From assembly GCA_018292915.2 (NCBI GenBank), contig JACVVK020000346.1:403501-467500 (forward strand): DNA of 64,000 bases, given 5' to 3'. Positions within the stretch are counted from its first letter, which is position 1. Every line of letters starts with the position of its first letter. This stretch comes from Batillaria attramentaria (lineage: Eukaryota; Mollusca; Gastropoda; Batillariidae). The notes beneath the pieces are model-generated. The model saw only the letters and a program-made list of their open reading frames with translations, made no database searches and was not told the DNA's origin. Of this stretch, positions 44,953-55,500 are shown one piece after another. Both the position numbers and the translations under genes were made by a program.

Positions 44953-47848
44953 ATGAATCGAGGGAGACGTCATGGAACAAGTGGTAAGCGGGGTCAAGTG
45001 CCCATGAGAGTGCGTCGACGGCAGAGCGACGCAAAGTGGCGCGCCAGCGTTGCAAGCTGTTATGAGACGTTGAAGCTGATCATCCCTAACGGAAAAGCGC
45101 TTCCAAAACGTAAGGCATCAAAGGTGAGAACTTTTTACATCAGTCGCAGTTCGAGTTCAACAAATGGAAATAAGGATGGTACTGAGAAGTTGCGCTGTAA
45201 TCATCGAGACTGACATGTTTACTGTGTGCCATATGCCACTTCATTGTCTCCCAAGTGTAACTTCCCTGGAATCCCAGCACTTGAAAGCGGTAGGGCAATG
45301 GCTACATTGTGTGTTATCTTCACCTGCAATTCAATCTAACTGGAGTCAAAGTTTGTGTTTTGCTGCGTTCTCCAGTGGTGCCATATCATGCGGCTTTGTT
45401 TGTCCATATGTAGGCAGGAGAACTATCCATTACTTGACTATTTCCTGCCGTTAATGACTGAAGCTTGCTTGTCACAGGCACTAATCCTGCAGGAAACAGA
45501 GAGGCACATTGAAGAACTTGAAAGAGGAATTGCTCGGATGTTGAATGTTGAAGGTAACTTAACTTGATAACGCTTCTGTTACTTGGTACATAAAATCACA
45601 GAATTTTGGCATTGTGCTGATTGATTATAGATGTGGAACCTTCAGTCACAAAGCTCTATATAGTGGGTTTGATTATAGATGGGGAACCTTCAGTCACAAA
45701 GCTCTATATACTTATCGTGGGTTTTTTGTTTGTTTTGGGGGGGGAGCATTGGTTGTTTTTTTTTTTACCAAATGACACAAGCAGCTGAGATAGCCGAACT
45801 GGTCAAGCATTGAAATGTTCAGTAGTGCTTTGGTTATGAGCTTGTATTCTGGCTTGGGGAAAAAAAAACAAAAAAAAACGTGCTTGCTGTTTCCTTGTTA
45901 GTTGCAGCCCCAATCCTGTAATTATGCTTGTCTAACCACAGCTCCAGAACGACAGAAGGGTGTTTTATGGAGGAATGCTGATGACTGGACTCCAGCAACA
46001 CTTGACAACTTTCGCAGAGACTTCTCTCTGAAACAGTCGTGTATCTTCCAGCAGTAAGTGTCAATTACGTTTCATTTATGCAGTACAATTTTATTTAATA
46101 AAAATGCTTTGCAATACATGGTTCATATACTGCTCAGCTTACAAATCATTGAGCAGGAAAATCACAGACACGCCTGGTGAAAATGAGCACCATTTTGTAA
46201 ACCTGATCCCACATGCTTTTTGTCATTAGGCCAAAAAAAAAAAAAAAAAAAATTGTTGTTTCTGGTAACATGGCTTTAAAAAAATGAGGTAGGTAGGTAG
46301 GTGTTTTTTTTTTGTTGTTGTTCTTTTAACCCCCCCCCCCCCACACACACACACACACACACACATATATCCAAGAACAAAGAAACAGGGTATTTATGAG
46401 AAATGATGCTCTGTGAAACTGTATTTAATATAACACACTATCTTACTATATTTCGTTCTAATCTTGGGTCCACGATGGCGCATGACTTCCCTGATGACAG
46501 GCGCATGAAAACCGAAACTGATCGTGATTGTATTTTTTCTTTTTTCCCAGCAGCCAAAAAAAATTTTTAGGGTCGGGGGAGGGGGGGGGGGGATAGGGTC
46601 AGTCGGGTTACCAGAAACAACTTTTTTTCTTTGTTTTTTTGTTTGTTTTGTAAACCTGATCACACATGCTTTTTGTCATTAGCACAATGGGTCTTCCAGA
46701 GAGTCCATGAACGTAAACATGGCACTACATTTCCAACAAAACAGAGAAGGAGTCCTGACTATTGTACATGTATTTATACACTTATTGTCTTCCGTTTTGT
46801 GCAAAGATCTACCCAAGGAAAGAGATGCTACAACCTGTTGCATGACATTCAGGAGGAGATCTTGAGCTTGAGTGCCGATCCTGAGAGTCTGGCCTTTGTT
46901 CCTGTTGTTCCTGCGGAGGGGACGCACACAACAAAGGATGTTGCTACTTGTACCAACAAACGCTACAGGGTATCTTATTGCAGTTTAAGGAAGAATGGTA
47001 ACATTGACACAGTAGCATATATTGTAGCAGAAAAGCAAGCTCATCAACGGAAGCAGTGTAGGTGTTGGTGTGCACGCTTTCCAAATTTTTCTTACAAAAC
47101 TACAGCCAACACAACTTTGGTAACTCGTCCAACCTGGTATGGTGTGCATGATCATTCCCTTCTGTTAACAATTTCACAAAGCTGCACATCAGTGTGAGAC
47201 TTGGCTGTTCATGATCAAGTAAATTTTATGTGACTTCACTCGTTCAACTTCATGATTATTGTAAACGTTCATCAGATACACATTTTATTGCTTCTTTTTC
47301 TCCCCACCCCCCACCCCCTTTTTTTTTTATTGCTCCTTTTCTTTTTGTTCTCTTCAAATCCTAGATTCCACTATCAGTGCACATGCTGGGCTTACTCAGA
47401 AGAAAAGTAAGTGGTAAAAACCACATTTTTTTTTTCTTCTTTTTAATTTCAGTCGTCCAAATCTCGCTGCCGCTTTGAAACAGAGCGTGCCTGCCAGAAG
47501 CTGCTGTCCCACTTCAAGTCAGGTGAAGTGGTTGAAGCGGTCATCCCAACAGCGAGAAAACGCCAGTTTGAACTCGGCAACGCAGTTTCCGAACCGCTGC
47601 AGGCAGTTCCCTCCCTTGGCCTGAATCCAGCGCCTGCAGCAGTTGCAACTGTTCAGGAGGCTGACAGGACGGTCACACTTAAGAAAACTGACAATAAATT
47701 TGTGGCAGTGGACAGCAGGGTTTTGCCAATTGACAGTCAACTCAAACTGTCAGCAACAATCCGTCTGCAGCCTAGAATGGAAGAGCAACATGTGATTCAA
47801 AACTTCCAAGAAGTAAATCCACTCGCCCGCTTGTTCTCTCTCTCTCTC

Positions 47849-47879
<31 letters not shown>

Positions 47880-47985
47880 TTGTGTTGGAGGGGCCGGTGG
47901 CCCACAACAATAAAAGTTTGAGTTCTCTCTCTCTCTCTCATCTAATTTTTTGCCGTTGTAAAAATTAATAAAGATTCGTTCGTTT

Positions 47986-48024
<39 letters not shown>

Positions 48025-49766
48025 AGAGAAAGAAATGGAGAGGAAGAGGAGAAAAGTGTTTTAAGTAGACCTAACTGTTTTGCTCTAACGTGCAGGATAT
48101 CATCAGTGTTATTGCAAACCTCATTGTATATATATGTGCTTTTACTATGATTACACCAGAGCTTCTTATCCATGGGAATTATTATAGGACATGTCCTGGT
48201 TGACCATAAAATAATATTATTGTCAACTGTGACACAGATATGATATGGCTATGTCCACCTTAGTAAGAAAGTAATTGGACATTAGAAAATAAATCGATCA
48301 TGCAGGGATGGATTTACTCAAATATGCCAATGAGACATTGTCTCCTTGACCTGTCATTTATATGAGACATTTTCATTTTCTATGAGACAATCAAGTTCAC
48401 CCGCATCACTCTGTCACATGTCTGTGCCGAGAGCCTGCTCCTAAGTGCAGTGACGTTCAGGTTCTGAACGGAATAGGACCTCTCGATCGCAGAACTGAGA
48501 AAACTGATAACGCGCCAATATTTTTTGCAACTCTTTCGAGCACGTGGCGAGCGGGATAGGTAAGCCTCATCACTAATATTAGATTAGTGTAACAGACTCT
48601 ATGACTGACACGGACAGCGCATCTCTGCTTGGCGTTGTCAAGTGCACTTGTGATGTCACATATGAGCATTTTGCGAAATTTCTATGCGACATTTTATCAA
48701 AATATGAGACATAGTCGCACGGCGCGCGAGAAAATCGATCCCTGATCATGATAGATGTCCTGTTAAATTTTTCAGTTGGCAGGGACACTTACGATAAACA
48801 GGATAATGTGACTGGTTGTGGTAGTGGCATGTGTGGACAGTATCACGTTTATATATCTATACACATGGCCTTTAGGTTTATCCATTCAGTCACAAAGGCT
48901 TGATTTAATCATTTTGCTTCTGTTTTTTTTTTTTTTTTTTTTTGTCTTCCAACAGGTCCCTGCTACTCCCAACAAAGTGTATGGCATTGCAGGCAATGAT
49001 GTGATGATCTCACAAGAGTTAGAAGTCGCTGACACATTCAACTCAGTCATGCCAGGGTATTCCACATCAGGCAGAAGCATGTCAATGATCAAGAGAGAGG
49101 TCTCTGATGTACCCCGATCACCAACTCTTTCTACAGTGTGCAAACAGGTAAGTGCCATTTACTTTTTTAAAAAAGGAAAAGTTACAATTTAAAAATAAAA
49201 AAAAAATAAAGAAAAGATTGAGTGAACGATTTCCATCACAAAGGAAATTAATGAATGTTGAGGAGTTCAGTGTTCCTTACATATATGAAAACTGAGGGTC
49301 ACGTTGACAATCTCTGTCAAATTTAGAGGGTCATTTTCTAAAATCAGTGAAGTAGCCTCAAAATCTCTGCGTCAGATTCTGAAATGTCTGCATAAACGAC
49401 GCACATATGTGCGTAATAAGGAACTCTGGGAGTTGCAGACGCAACAGAGCAAGTGCTGTTTTGTAATGCAGTTTGCAGACAATGACCATTTCTTCTTTAT
49501 CATTTGATTTATTTATTTGAGTGATTTATTTTTGTTTTTACCCTCCCTAGCTTGATTTCAACACATCTCCACCAGATGTGTTGTTTGCAAGGTACGAAAA
49601 CAGCCATGATAATCGCCTGAGCATTGACACCAGTGTCACTACAGCTACAAGCACCGGATTTACGCCCCTACCAACCATCAACTCCAGTGGCATATCAGGT
49701 TCAGGTGTTTTTCACTATACTGTTATTATTATACAGCAACTCATGGTCACAGGAGCACTGCTTGAG

Positions 49767-49801
<35 letters not shown>

Positions 49802-52007
49802 TTTTATTTTTTATTTTTTTTTTGAAAAAAAAAAACACAACATATAATAATTTTTAAAATTATTATATGTTGTGGTTGGTTTTTCTTGTTTTGGGGGGGA
49901 GGATGGATCTAATGGAAAAGTATGACAGGGCCTGCAGTTCTCAGCTATTTAACTGATCTCAGCTACATAGCAACCCCCAGTTCTATGCACACACAAGTTT
50001 TTGGTGTTTTTTTTTAAACCTTTGCAATCTGGTCCATTCTGAGATTCAGAATGCTCCAGACCACAAAGAGTTTAGATTCAGTTTTCACATTTTTTTCTGT
50101 GGGACACCCCCTAGCAATTCACGCCTTCATTTCATCAATCATTTCAGCCTTTGGACTATTGCAAGCTCTTATAAGAAGATGGCAGTGTGACTTGTGGTCA
50201 TGCTGATGCATGTATCCATGTTTGGGTTTGTACAGGCTTTGGGTTTACTCCAGGAAAGTTTGAGACTGGCACAACTGGACAGAATGTTGGATTCACACCA
50301 GTCAAACTCCCTTCAGATCCGTATGTGTCTGACAGCCAGCTGTTCTCACCCAACTCAGCATGGGCCCTGGGAGCTGCCATGGATGCAAGGGTTCCTCAGG
50401 TAGGTCATTCTCATGTGTGTTACCCACCACCACCACCAACTCCCCCCCCCCCCCCCCCCCAAACCCCCTGCCCCCCCTCCCCAACCCCCTACCCCCCCTC
50501 CCCCCATTAAAAATTTGTTGATGCTGTTGGCTGATTCATTTTGGCTTGCTGCAGGCTGGCCTTAGTGACCTTGAGGATCTTGACATGGAGGAGAACCGGA
50601 GCCTGCTGTGTATGGAGAACTTTGACCTTGATGACACTGCAGATGGCCCAGATGCACTAAGGTGAGCCGTAGAGGAAAAGGTGTGTTTAAAGATCACCTG
50701 TCTCATTATCAACTTCAAAGTCTTTTCACACCACCACCACCAGCAACCAAAAGACAAATCCAAATGAGCAGATTTATTTTAATGTCCGGTTTTACTCATT
50801 TCAGTGAAAATGTCTCTTGTAATATATGACTTCAGTGGTCCGGTTTTACTCATTTCAATGAAAATTTCTCTTGTAATAATTGTATGGCTTCAGTGGTGCG
50901 GTTTTACTCATATCAAATTCAATGAAAATGTCTCTTGTAATATATGAGTTCAGTGGTGCGGTTTTACTCATTTCAATGAAAATGTCTCTTATGATATATG
51001 ACTTCAGTGGTAGTATGTTTGTAACATGATATCGACATGGAATAATTGTCAGTAAGTTCAGAATTCATGTTTCAGGACCCCACAGAAACAGAGCATCCCA
51101 ACACCGAGCAAAGTCTCCCACAAGCAGGTTGTCTGTAAGAGAAAAAGGTAAGATCTGCTATATTTTCACCGACTGGATTTTTCATTTCTCTCTTTTTTCT
51201 CCTTTGGAAAATTCTCTTACTGTACCCGTTTTCAATGTGTGTATTCCATGTGTGTTCTGTTTATTGGGCCCTGAACACCACATTATACGTGTACTATTGA
51301 TGATTTTTTTCAGCCGCTCCTCAAGCACGGATGGCATCCATCGTCACATGCCTGACCGGCCACGTCCCAAATGTCGGAAGCGTCTTGAGGGGTATGTCTT
51401 TACATGTCTTTCATCAAATGGCTGAAGGATGTACGTGCTTATCAAAATCTATAGTGATTAGGCTGTTTTATCAAAAGAAGGTAGATGACAGCTTTGCCTT
51501 TTGACATACCAGTCTGTGTTTAGTAGTCGCTGAATCATAAATAAAGTTATTTCGCAGGTTGTATGACAAACCCCCTCCTTCGCTGGAAAAATCATCGTCC
51601 AGTGTTGTCCCAGTCATTGCAGGAATCTTTGATGCCAGTGCCGAATGCTCGGACTTTGACGGGTAAGTTCAAATGATCAGTGAACGTAAGGTCACTTTCC
51701 CATTTGCGAAATGATTTTGTTTCTTTCAAATTCCTCTTGGGACCGGAAACTAAATCTTCATGAATGGCAGAGACCACACACACGTGCGCGCGTGTGCACA
51801 GCGATCGTCAAATGTGTCAGGACCATGGTAGCCATTCGGGCTACCGCCCTGAACAAAACTGGTAGCCCGAAAAAAAATTCTGGAAGGTTGCTAGGTTCTG
51901 ATTCATCTCAGAATTCCTGCTCGCCATTCGGGCTACGGCTACCGGAGCTTTCACTCGCCCGACGGTAAATTTGGTAGCGAAAGCGAGCGCATTCGACGAT
52001 CGCTGTG

Positions 52008-52041
<34 letters not shown>

Positions 52042-52671
52042 GCACTGTAAGGCTTCATATCTGTGGAAATTACAATAGGACAATTGTCCTGGCTGGCAGT
52101 AAAAGTATAGGACATCTGTTCTGAATACTGTTCACTGTTACGCAGAGACATGTCCGCCTTGGTAAGAAATGACATTTCAAAATTGAATCAGAGTATGGCT
52201 GATGTCTGACATTGATATGAAGCCTTAAGCATGAAGTCAATTTTCCTGGACACTGTTGCTGATGTGGCCTTAGAAAAACAATCCTTGAAAACTGGAAGTG
52301 TGTACATTGCAAAAGAACTTGAGATGTACTACACTTATCATCGTTTTGCCCAAAGTAAAGTATAAGTCAAACATGTTAATTTGAATTTTTTTTTTTTTAA
52401 ATTCCTTTCCAGATACCTGTTCTACTACCGGCAAGTTGCTCCTGGCATCAAGAAACAGCTCGGGGGTTCCCCAGATGCTAATTCCGTTGCTGCCATGGTT
52501 TCAGACATGTGGCAGAGGCTGCCAAACGATGACCGCAGCACCCTGGTAACATTAGCAGCCCTGGAGAACCATGACTCGAACTCCTCAGAAAATGGGAGTC
52601 TGTCTCAGGACCTTGAGGAACTCGACGTGAAGCCCTTGTCTGAGGGTTTTCAAAATGGGGTTGTCAGTTAA
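44953..52671 (+). CDS. bHLH plus HMG-box protein, candidate MEIOSIN/STRA8-family meiosis initiator (14 coding exons, 682 aa)
   Basis: Exons: 44953-45123, 45478-45553, 45942-46053, 46807-46969, 47365-47406, 47453-47812, 48956-49147, 49551-49698, 50236-50399, 50555-50661, 51076-51147, 51314-51391, 51558-51662, 52413-52671 (TAA). Phases agree at every junction. Residues about 19-45 (basic RVRRRQSDAKWR, helix 1 ending LKLIIPN), a loop to 54 and helix 2 at 55-80 (ALILQETERHIEELERG) form a bHLH. Residues about 595-645 (YLFYYRQVAPGIKKQL, then MVSDMWQRLPNDDRS) match HMG-box helices. Between them lie a WRNADDWTPATLDNF segment, three GFTP motifs, and an acidic stretch at 477-511 (DLEDLDMEE, MENFDLDD). 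In known families bHLH plus HMG box occurs in MEIOSIN (BHMG1) and STRA8, partners that switch on meiotic genes, so a germ-line transcription factor is inferred. The basic region lacks the usual E-R pair, so E-box binding is doubtful. Exons 4 (46807) and 5 (47365) are least sure. The exon 8 donor could be 49704, adding two residues. The gene starts 4.9 kb downstream of PRMT1 on the same strand. Confidence 0.8.
45622..45722. repeat. Tandem duplication, about 48-bp unit (bHLH-HMG intron)
   Basis: Two copies of gattatagatgtggaacctt then cagtcacaaagctctatata; the second has one substitution (gtgg to gggg). Confidence 0.85.
46193..46682. repeat. 37-bp direct repeat flanking MITE-like element F
   Basis: 46193-46229 and 46646-46682 are identical except for one base (ttttgtaaacctgatcMcac then atgctttttgtcattag). 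The repeat ends in a pyrimidine-rich stretch plus AG, so both copies look like a splice acceptor. Confidence 0.85.
46256..46620 (+). mobile_element. MITE-like element F, copy 1 (bHLH-HMG intron 3)
   Basis: 14-bp inverted ends ttgtttctggtaac / gttaccagaaacaa, with A-rich sequence outside the left end and T-rich outside the right. The interior has a poly-C/(CA)n tract and about 180 bases shared in inverse orientation with 53392-53728 (for example ttaatataacacactatctt, atgacaggcgcatgaaaacc). Confidence 0.75.
47838..48022. repeat. Three (TC)n tracts
   Basis: TC repeats at 47838-47880, 47925-47939 and 47991-48020, starting about 25 bases after the donor of the 360-base exon. Confidence 0.85.
48158..48290 (+). 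repeat. Dispersed repeat G, copy 1
   Basis: Matches 52050-52195: gcttcttatccatgggaatt / gcttcatatctgtggaaatt, ataggacatgtcctggttg, gacacagatatgatatggct, atgtccaccttagtaagaaa. Both copies are in introns of the bHLH-HMG gene. Confidence 0.7.
48303..48744. mobile_element. MITE, 442 bp, 14-bp TIR and 6-bp target duplication (bHLH-HMG intron)
   Basis: Ends cagggatggattta and aaaatcgatccctg (two mismatches as inverted repeats), flanked by atcatg at 48297-48302 and 48745-48750. No ORF. CAGG-type ends and 6-bp duplication as in the 35853 element, but a different interior. Lies between exons 47453-47812 and 48956-49147. Confidence 0.85.
49771..49874. repeat. G30 tract and perfect palindrome (bHLH-HMG intron)
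   Basis: G30 (49771-49800) is followed by T- and A-rich sequence, then a palindrome with 19-bp arms (49836-49854 and 49856-49874, cacaacatataataatttt) and a one-base centre. Confidence 0.85.
50785..51012. repeat. Minisatellite, four units of about 55-63 bp (bHLH-HMG intron)
   Basis: Each unit has cggttttactcattt, caatgaaaatgtctcttgta, atatatgacttcagtggt. Units differ by substitutions and a short insertion. Confidence 0.85.
51794..52012. mobile_element. Palindromic MITE-like element (bHLH-HMG last intron)
   Basis: Ends gtgcacagcgatcgtcaaat and its near inverse attcgacgatcgctgtgtgc. The inside holds smaller hairpins, such as ggtagccattcgggctacc and ctttcactcgc...gcgaaagcgag. The flanks are (CA)-type sequence, so no duplication can be read. 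Confidence 0.65.
52050..52195 (+). repeat. Dispersed repeat G, copy 2
   Basis: See 48158-48290. This copy directly follows a (CA)n tract and a palindromic element. Confidence 0.7.
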
Positions 52672-53310
52672 GTCATTAATCCCTGACCTGTCAGCATCAG
52701 CATCATCTTCAAGAGTTCATGAAATATTCAAAGGGTGGATATTGGCTCTAAACCCTCAAAAGGGGAAGTTACAGACACTTGGTGGCAAGACAACACTTGT
52801 GCACTTGTGTCAAATGAAGCAGAAGAGTTATCCAGATGGATTTGTTGTTTCTGTTAAGTACTTCTGTTTTCTTCTGCAGTGATCTATGGATTGTTTTACA
52901 GTGCTGAAATGATTACATCTCTGTCCTGTTGCATGTATATATTTTTCTTCTCAGAAGCAGCATAAATTGTTCTGTTTTAGTTGTTTTTGTTTTGTTGTTG
53001 TGTACAGAAATGGTTGTAAACTACAACTCAAGTTTTGACTGTTTCAAACTCGTTTTGTTAATCCTTCTGAATAATATGGGATAAATGAAGGTTGTTAAAT
53101 TCTTACGGATGTTGGAACTATGGATGTTAGAAATGGTACACAGTGTGTACATGGCCTGGATTGCTGGCTGTGTTTAACTTTCCTTTTGCTTAGCAAATTG
53201 TTGGAGGAACGCTTGTTTTGTTTTTGCTTGAAGCACAAGGGCATGTTGGATCTCATAGCTATGCATACAGTGCACTATAGAGTGAATTGGACTGATAAGG
53301 CCCCTTCACC

Positions 53311-53311
53311 C

Positions 53312-53342
<31 letters not shown>

Positions 53343-53415
53343 TTGTTTTCTGGTAGCCCGACCGACTCCCCCCCCCCCCCCCCCCCCAAAATTGTTTCTG
53401 GTAGCCCGACCGACC

Positions 53416-53446
<31 letters not shown>
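53311..53446. repeat. Series of poly-C runs with poly-A
   Basis: C17, then A11, then C17 and C30+, separated by two copies of tggtagcccgaccgac. Confidence 0.85.
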
Positions 53447-53447
<1 letters not shown>

Positions 53448-53728
53448 AGCCTAAATATTTTTTTGGGGTGCTAGAAAAGAAAAAAAAAAAAAAAACAGTT
53501 TCGGTTTTCATGCGCCTGTCGTCAGAGAAGTCGTGCGCCATCGCAGACCCAAGATTAGAAAGAAATATGGTAAGATAGTGTGTTATGATATTAAATACAG
53601 TTTCACAGACCATCATTTCTTATTAATACCCTGTCTCTTTGTTCTTGGGTGGGGAGGGGGGGGGTTACAAAACAAACAAACTACCTACCTACCCTATTTT
53701 TTTTTTTTAGCCATGTTACCAGAAACAA
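53392..53728 (-). mobile_element. MITE-like element F, copy 2 (3' flank or UTR of bHLH-HMG gene)
   Basis: Inverted copy of 46256-46620. The right end gttaccagaaacaa is exact and the left end ttgtttctggtagc differs at the last bases. Carries C33 near its left end. A partial extra left end (53342-53390) lies just outside. Confidence 0.75.
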
Positions 53729-54920
53729 CAATTTTTTATTTTTTTTTGCCTAAGCATCTGTGGGACGGGAAAGCTGAAGCGGTCTATGGATTAAAAAGTG
53801 ACTTCAGAATTTGGACATGAGCAGGGTACATTTAGTGGTGTTTTTGTTTCATTTGGAAGCACCTGTCCATTTCAGATGGATTTGTGAACAAGAACAGTCA
53901 CCAAAAATCTTCTTTTCTTGTTTTTTCTTCAGATATCTTCATCTTCTACATCACTGGTGTTCTTTAGAAAACTAGTGTTCATATAGTTCATTTCAGAGTA
54001 GCTCATCTGTTTACTTCAGTTCAGTTCAAGGTCACATCTATAAATCCCCCCCCCCCATCTGTAAGTTGTTTTTCACTCACGTGTGTAACAAAGTATATCA
54101 TCCTCTGTCTATGACATACTTTAACATTGGGTTATTCTCAGGAACAGTGAATAGTAGAAACACCGCAAAATGGTAGTAAACTATCATTCTAAAATTACCT
54201 CCCTCAGAGGTCAAGGTCACAGGGCATGATCAAAATTTAAAAATGTTTTCTCCGTTACTCAGCAACCACAAACTTAGCACAAATGAAGTTGGTTGAAAAG
54301 CATTTATATACATGTATATTAAAATGTTGGTGACCTTGACCTCGGTTGTCAAGGTCAGAGGGTTGTGTACAGGTTTCAACATTTTTGCAGAACATTTGCC
54401 TTTTCTGCATTGATAATTGGTAACAGTGCCTTTTTGAGTGACCTCCAGAAAGATCAAGCTCACACATGAGTCATAATAAATGTTTTACCGTTTTAGACTG
54501 AGACTATTCAAATGTTTCCAGTCACACCCTTGTAGGGTCATTTGCCTCCATGTCTGTTTTCCATGCCGCTGCCTAGTGTCCGTTGCCTAGGAACCCATTT
54601 CAGTGTTCTGTTGCATTGCCTAGGAATCCATTTCATTGTCCTGCTGCATAGGTGCTTCACTGCATACCATACGCAGATGTGCAGTTTGTATCTCGTTACG
54701 CAACGTGTTATTTCTTCTTCCATTGTTGTTGACCAGAAGAATACCTGTGTCATATTTATGCAATGTTAAATCATCATGAATGAAATACATTATGTTGATT
54801 GTTGACATTACATTGTTACGCTTGTGTCAGCAAGGCACCTTTATACTTACTGACTCACCAGTTGGGTAGACTCCCTCTGTTGAACTTGTTTTCTTTTTTC
54901 TCACTTATTGGCACTTTTGC

Positions 54921-54926
54921 AATAAA
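54921..54926 (+). terminator. Poly(A) signal AATAAA, possible end of the bHLH-HMG gene
   Basis: AATAAA is followed by tttggtgggttttttttgtgtgtgtgtttg, a strong G/T-rich downstream element. If it is used, the 3' UTR is about 2.27 kb (52,672 to about 54,945) and contains an inverted MITE-like copy at 53392-53728. Shorter UTRs are possible. Confidence 0.4.
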
Positions 54927-55143
54927 GTTTGGCCACTAGCAGTTTGGTGGGTTTTTTTTTGTGTGTGTGTTTGTTTGGTTTAGTGTGTGTGTTTGGTTTA
55001 GTGGGTTTTTTGGTGTTTGGGGGTTTTTTTTGTTGTTGTTTTGTTTGTTGGTGTGTTTTTTCGTTTGTTTGTTGGTGATGGTGTTTTGTTTTTTTGTTGT
55101 TGTTTTTTTGGGGTTTTTTGTTTGTTTGTTTTGTTTTTGTTTG

Positions 55144-55174
<31 letters not shown>

Positions 55175-55269
55175 TTTTTGGGGGGGGGGGGGGGCTGTTG
55201 CTTGATTGTGAAGTTGGAGACTCAGTACAAAGCATGCGAGTGACTTGAGAGTGGTAACTGCAATGGTGG

Positions 55270-55500
55270 TAGTGTTGATTTTGCAGAAAGCTCCCTAACT
55301 AGAACACTACCTGGAGCTGTAAAGGAGGCTGTGAACGTCGCTGCATTCCGGAAGTGACCAAGGACTCATCTCTTCGGCGCACCACTCCATTAACCATAAC
55401 CATTTTTTCCCCCGTTGTTTTTTCCCGTATCATGTGAAAACCTCCAAGAACCGTGAGCGCTCGGGATGGGACCAAGCGCTTTATCAAAAACAAGTACATC
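55270..55500 (+). pseudogene. Possible LINE 3' end remnant
   Basis: ctgcattccggaagtgacca then aggactcatctcttcggcgc reads AFRK-stop-PRTHLF, close to the FRKxLKTHLF end common in non-LTR ORF2 proteins. It is followed by an untranslated stretch with aagcgctttat. Short and broken. Confidence 0.3.

Noticed and set aside
46631..47197. 188-codon open frame taken as a single long exon
   Set aside because: It begins in intron-like T-rich sequence. Only 46807-46969 fits the phases of the exons before and after it, and past 46969 it shows no conservation signal I can see.
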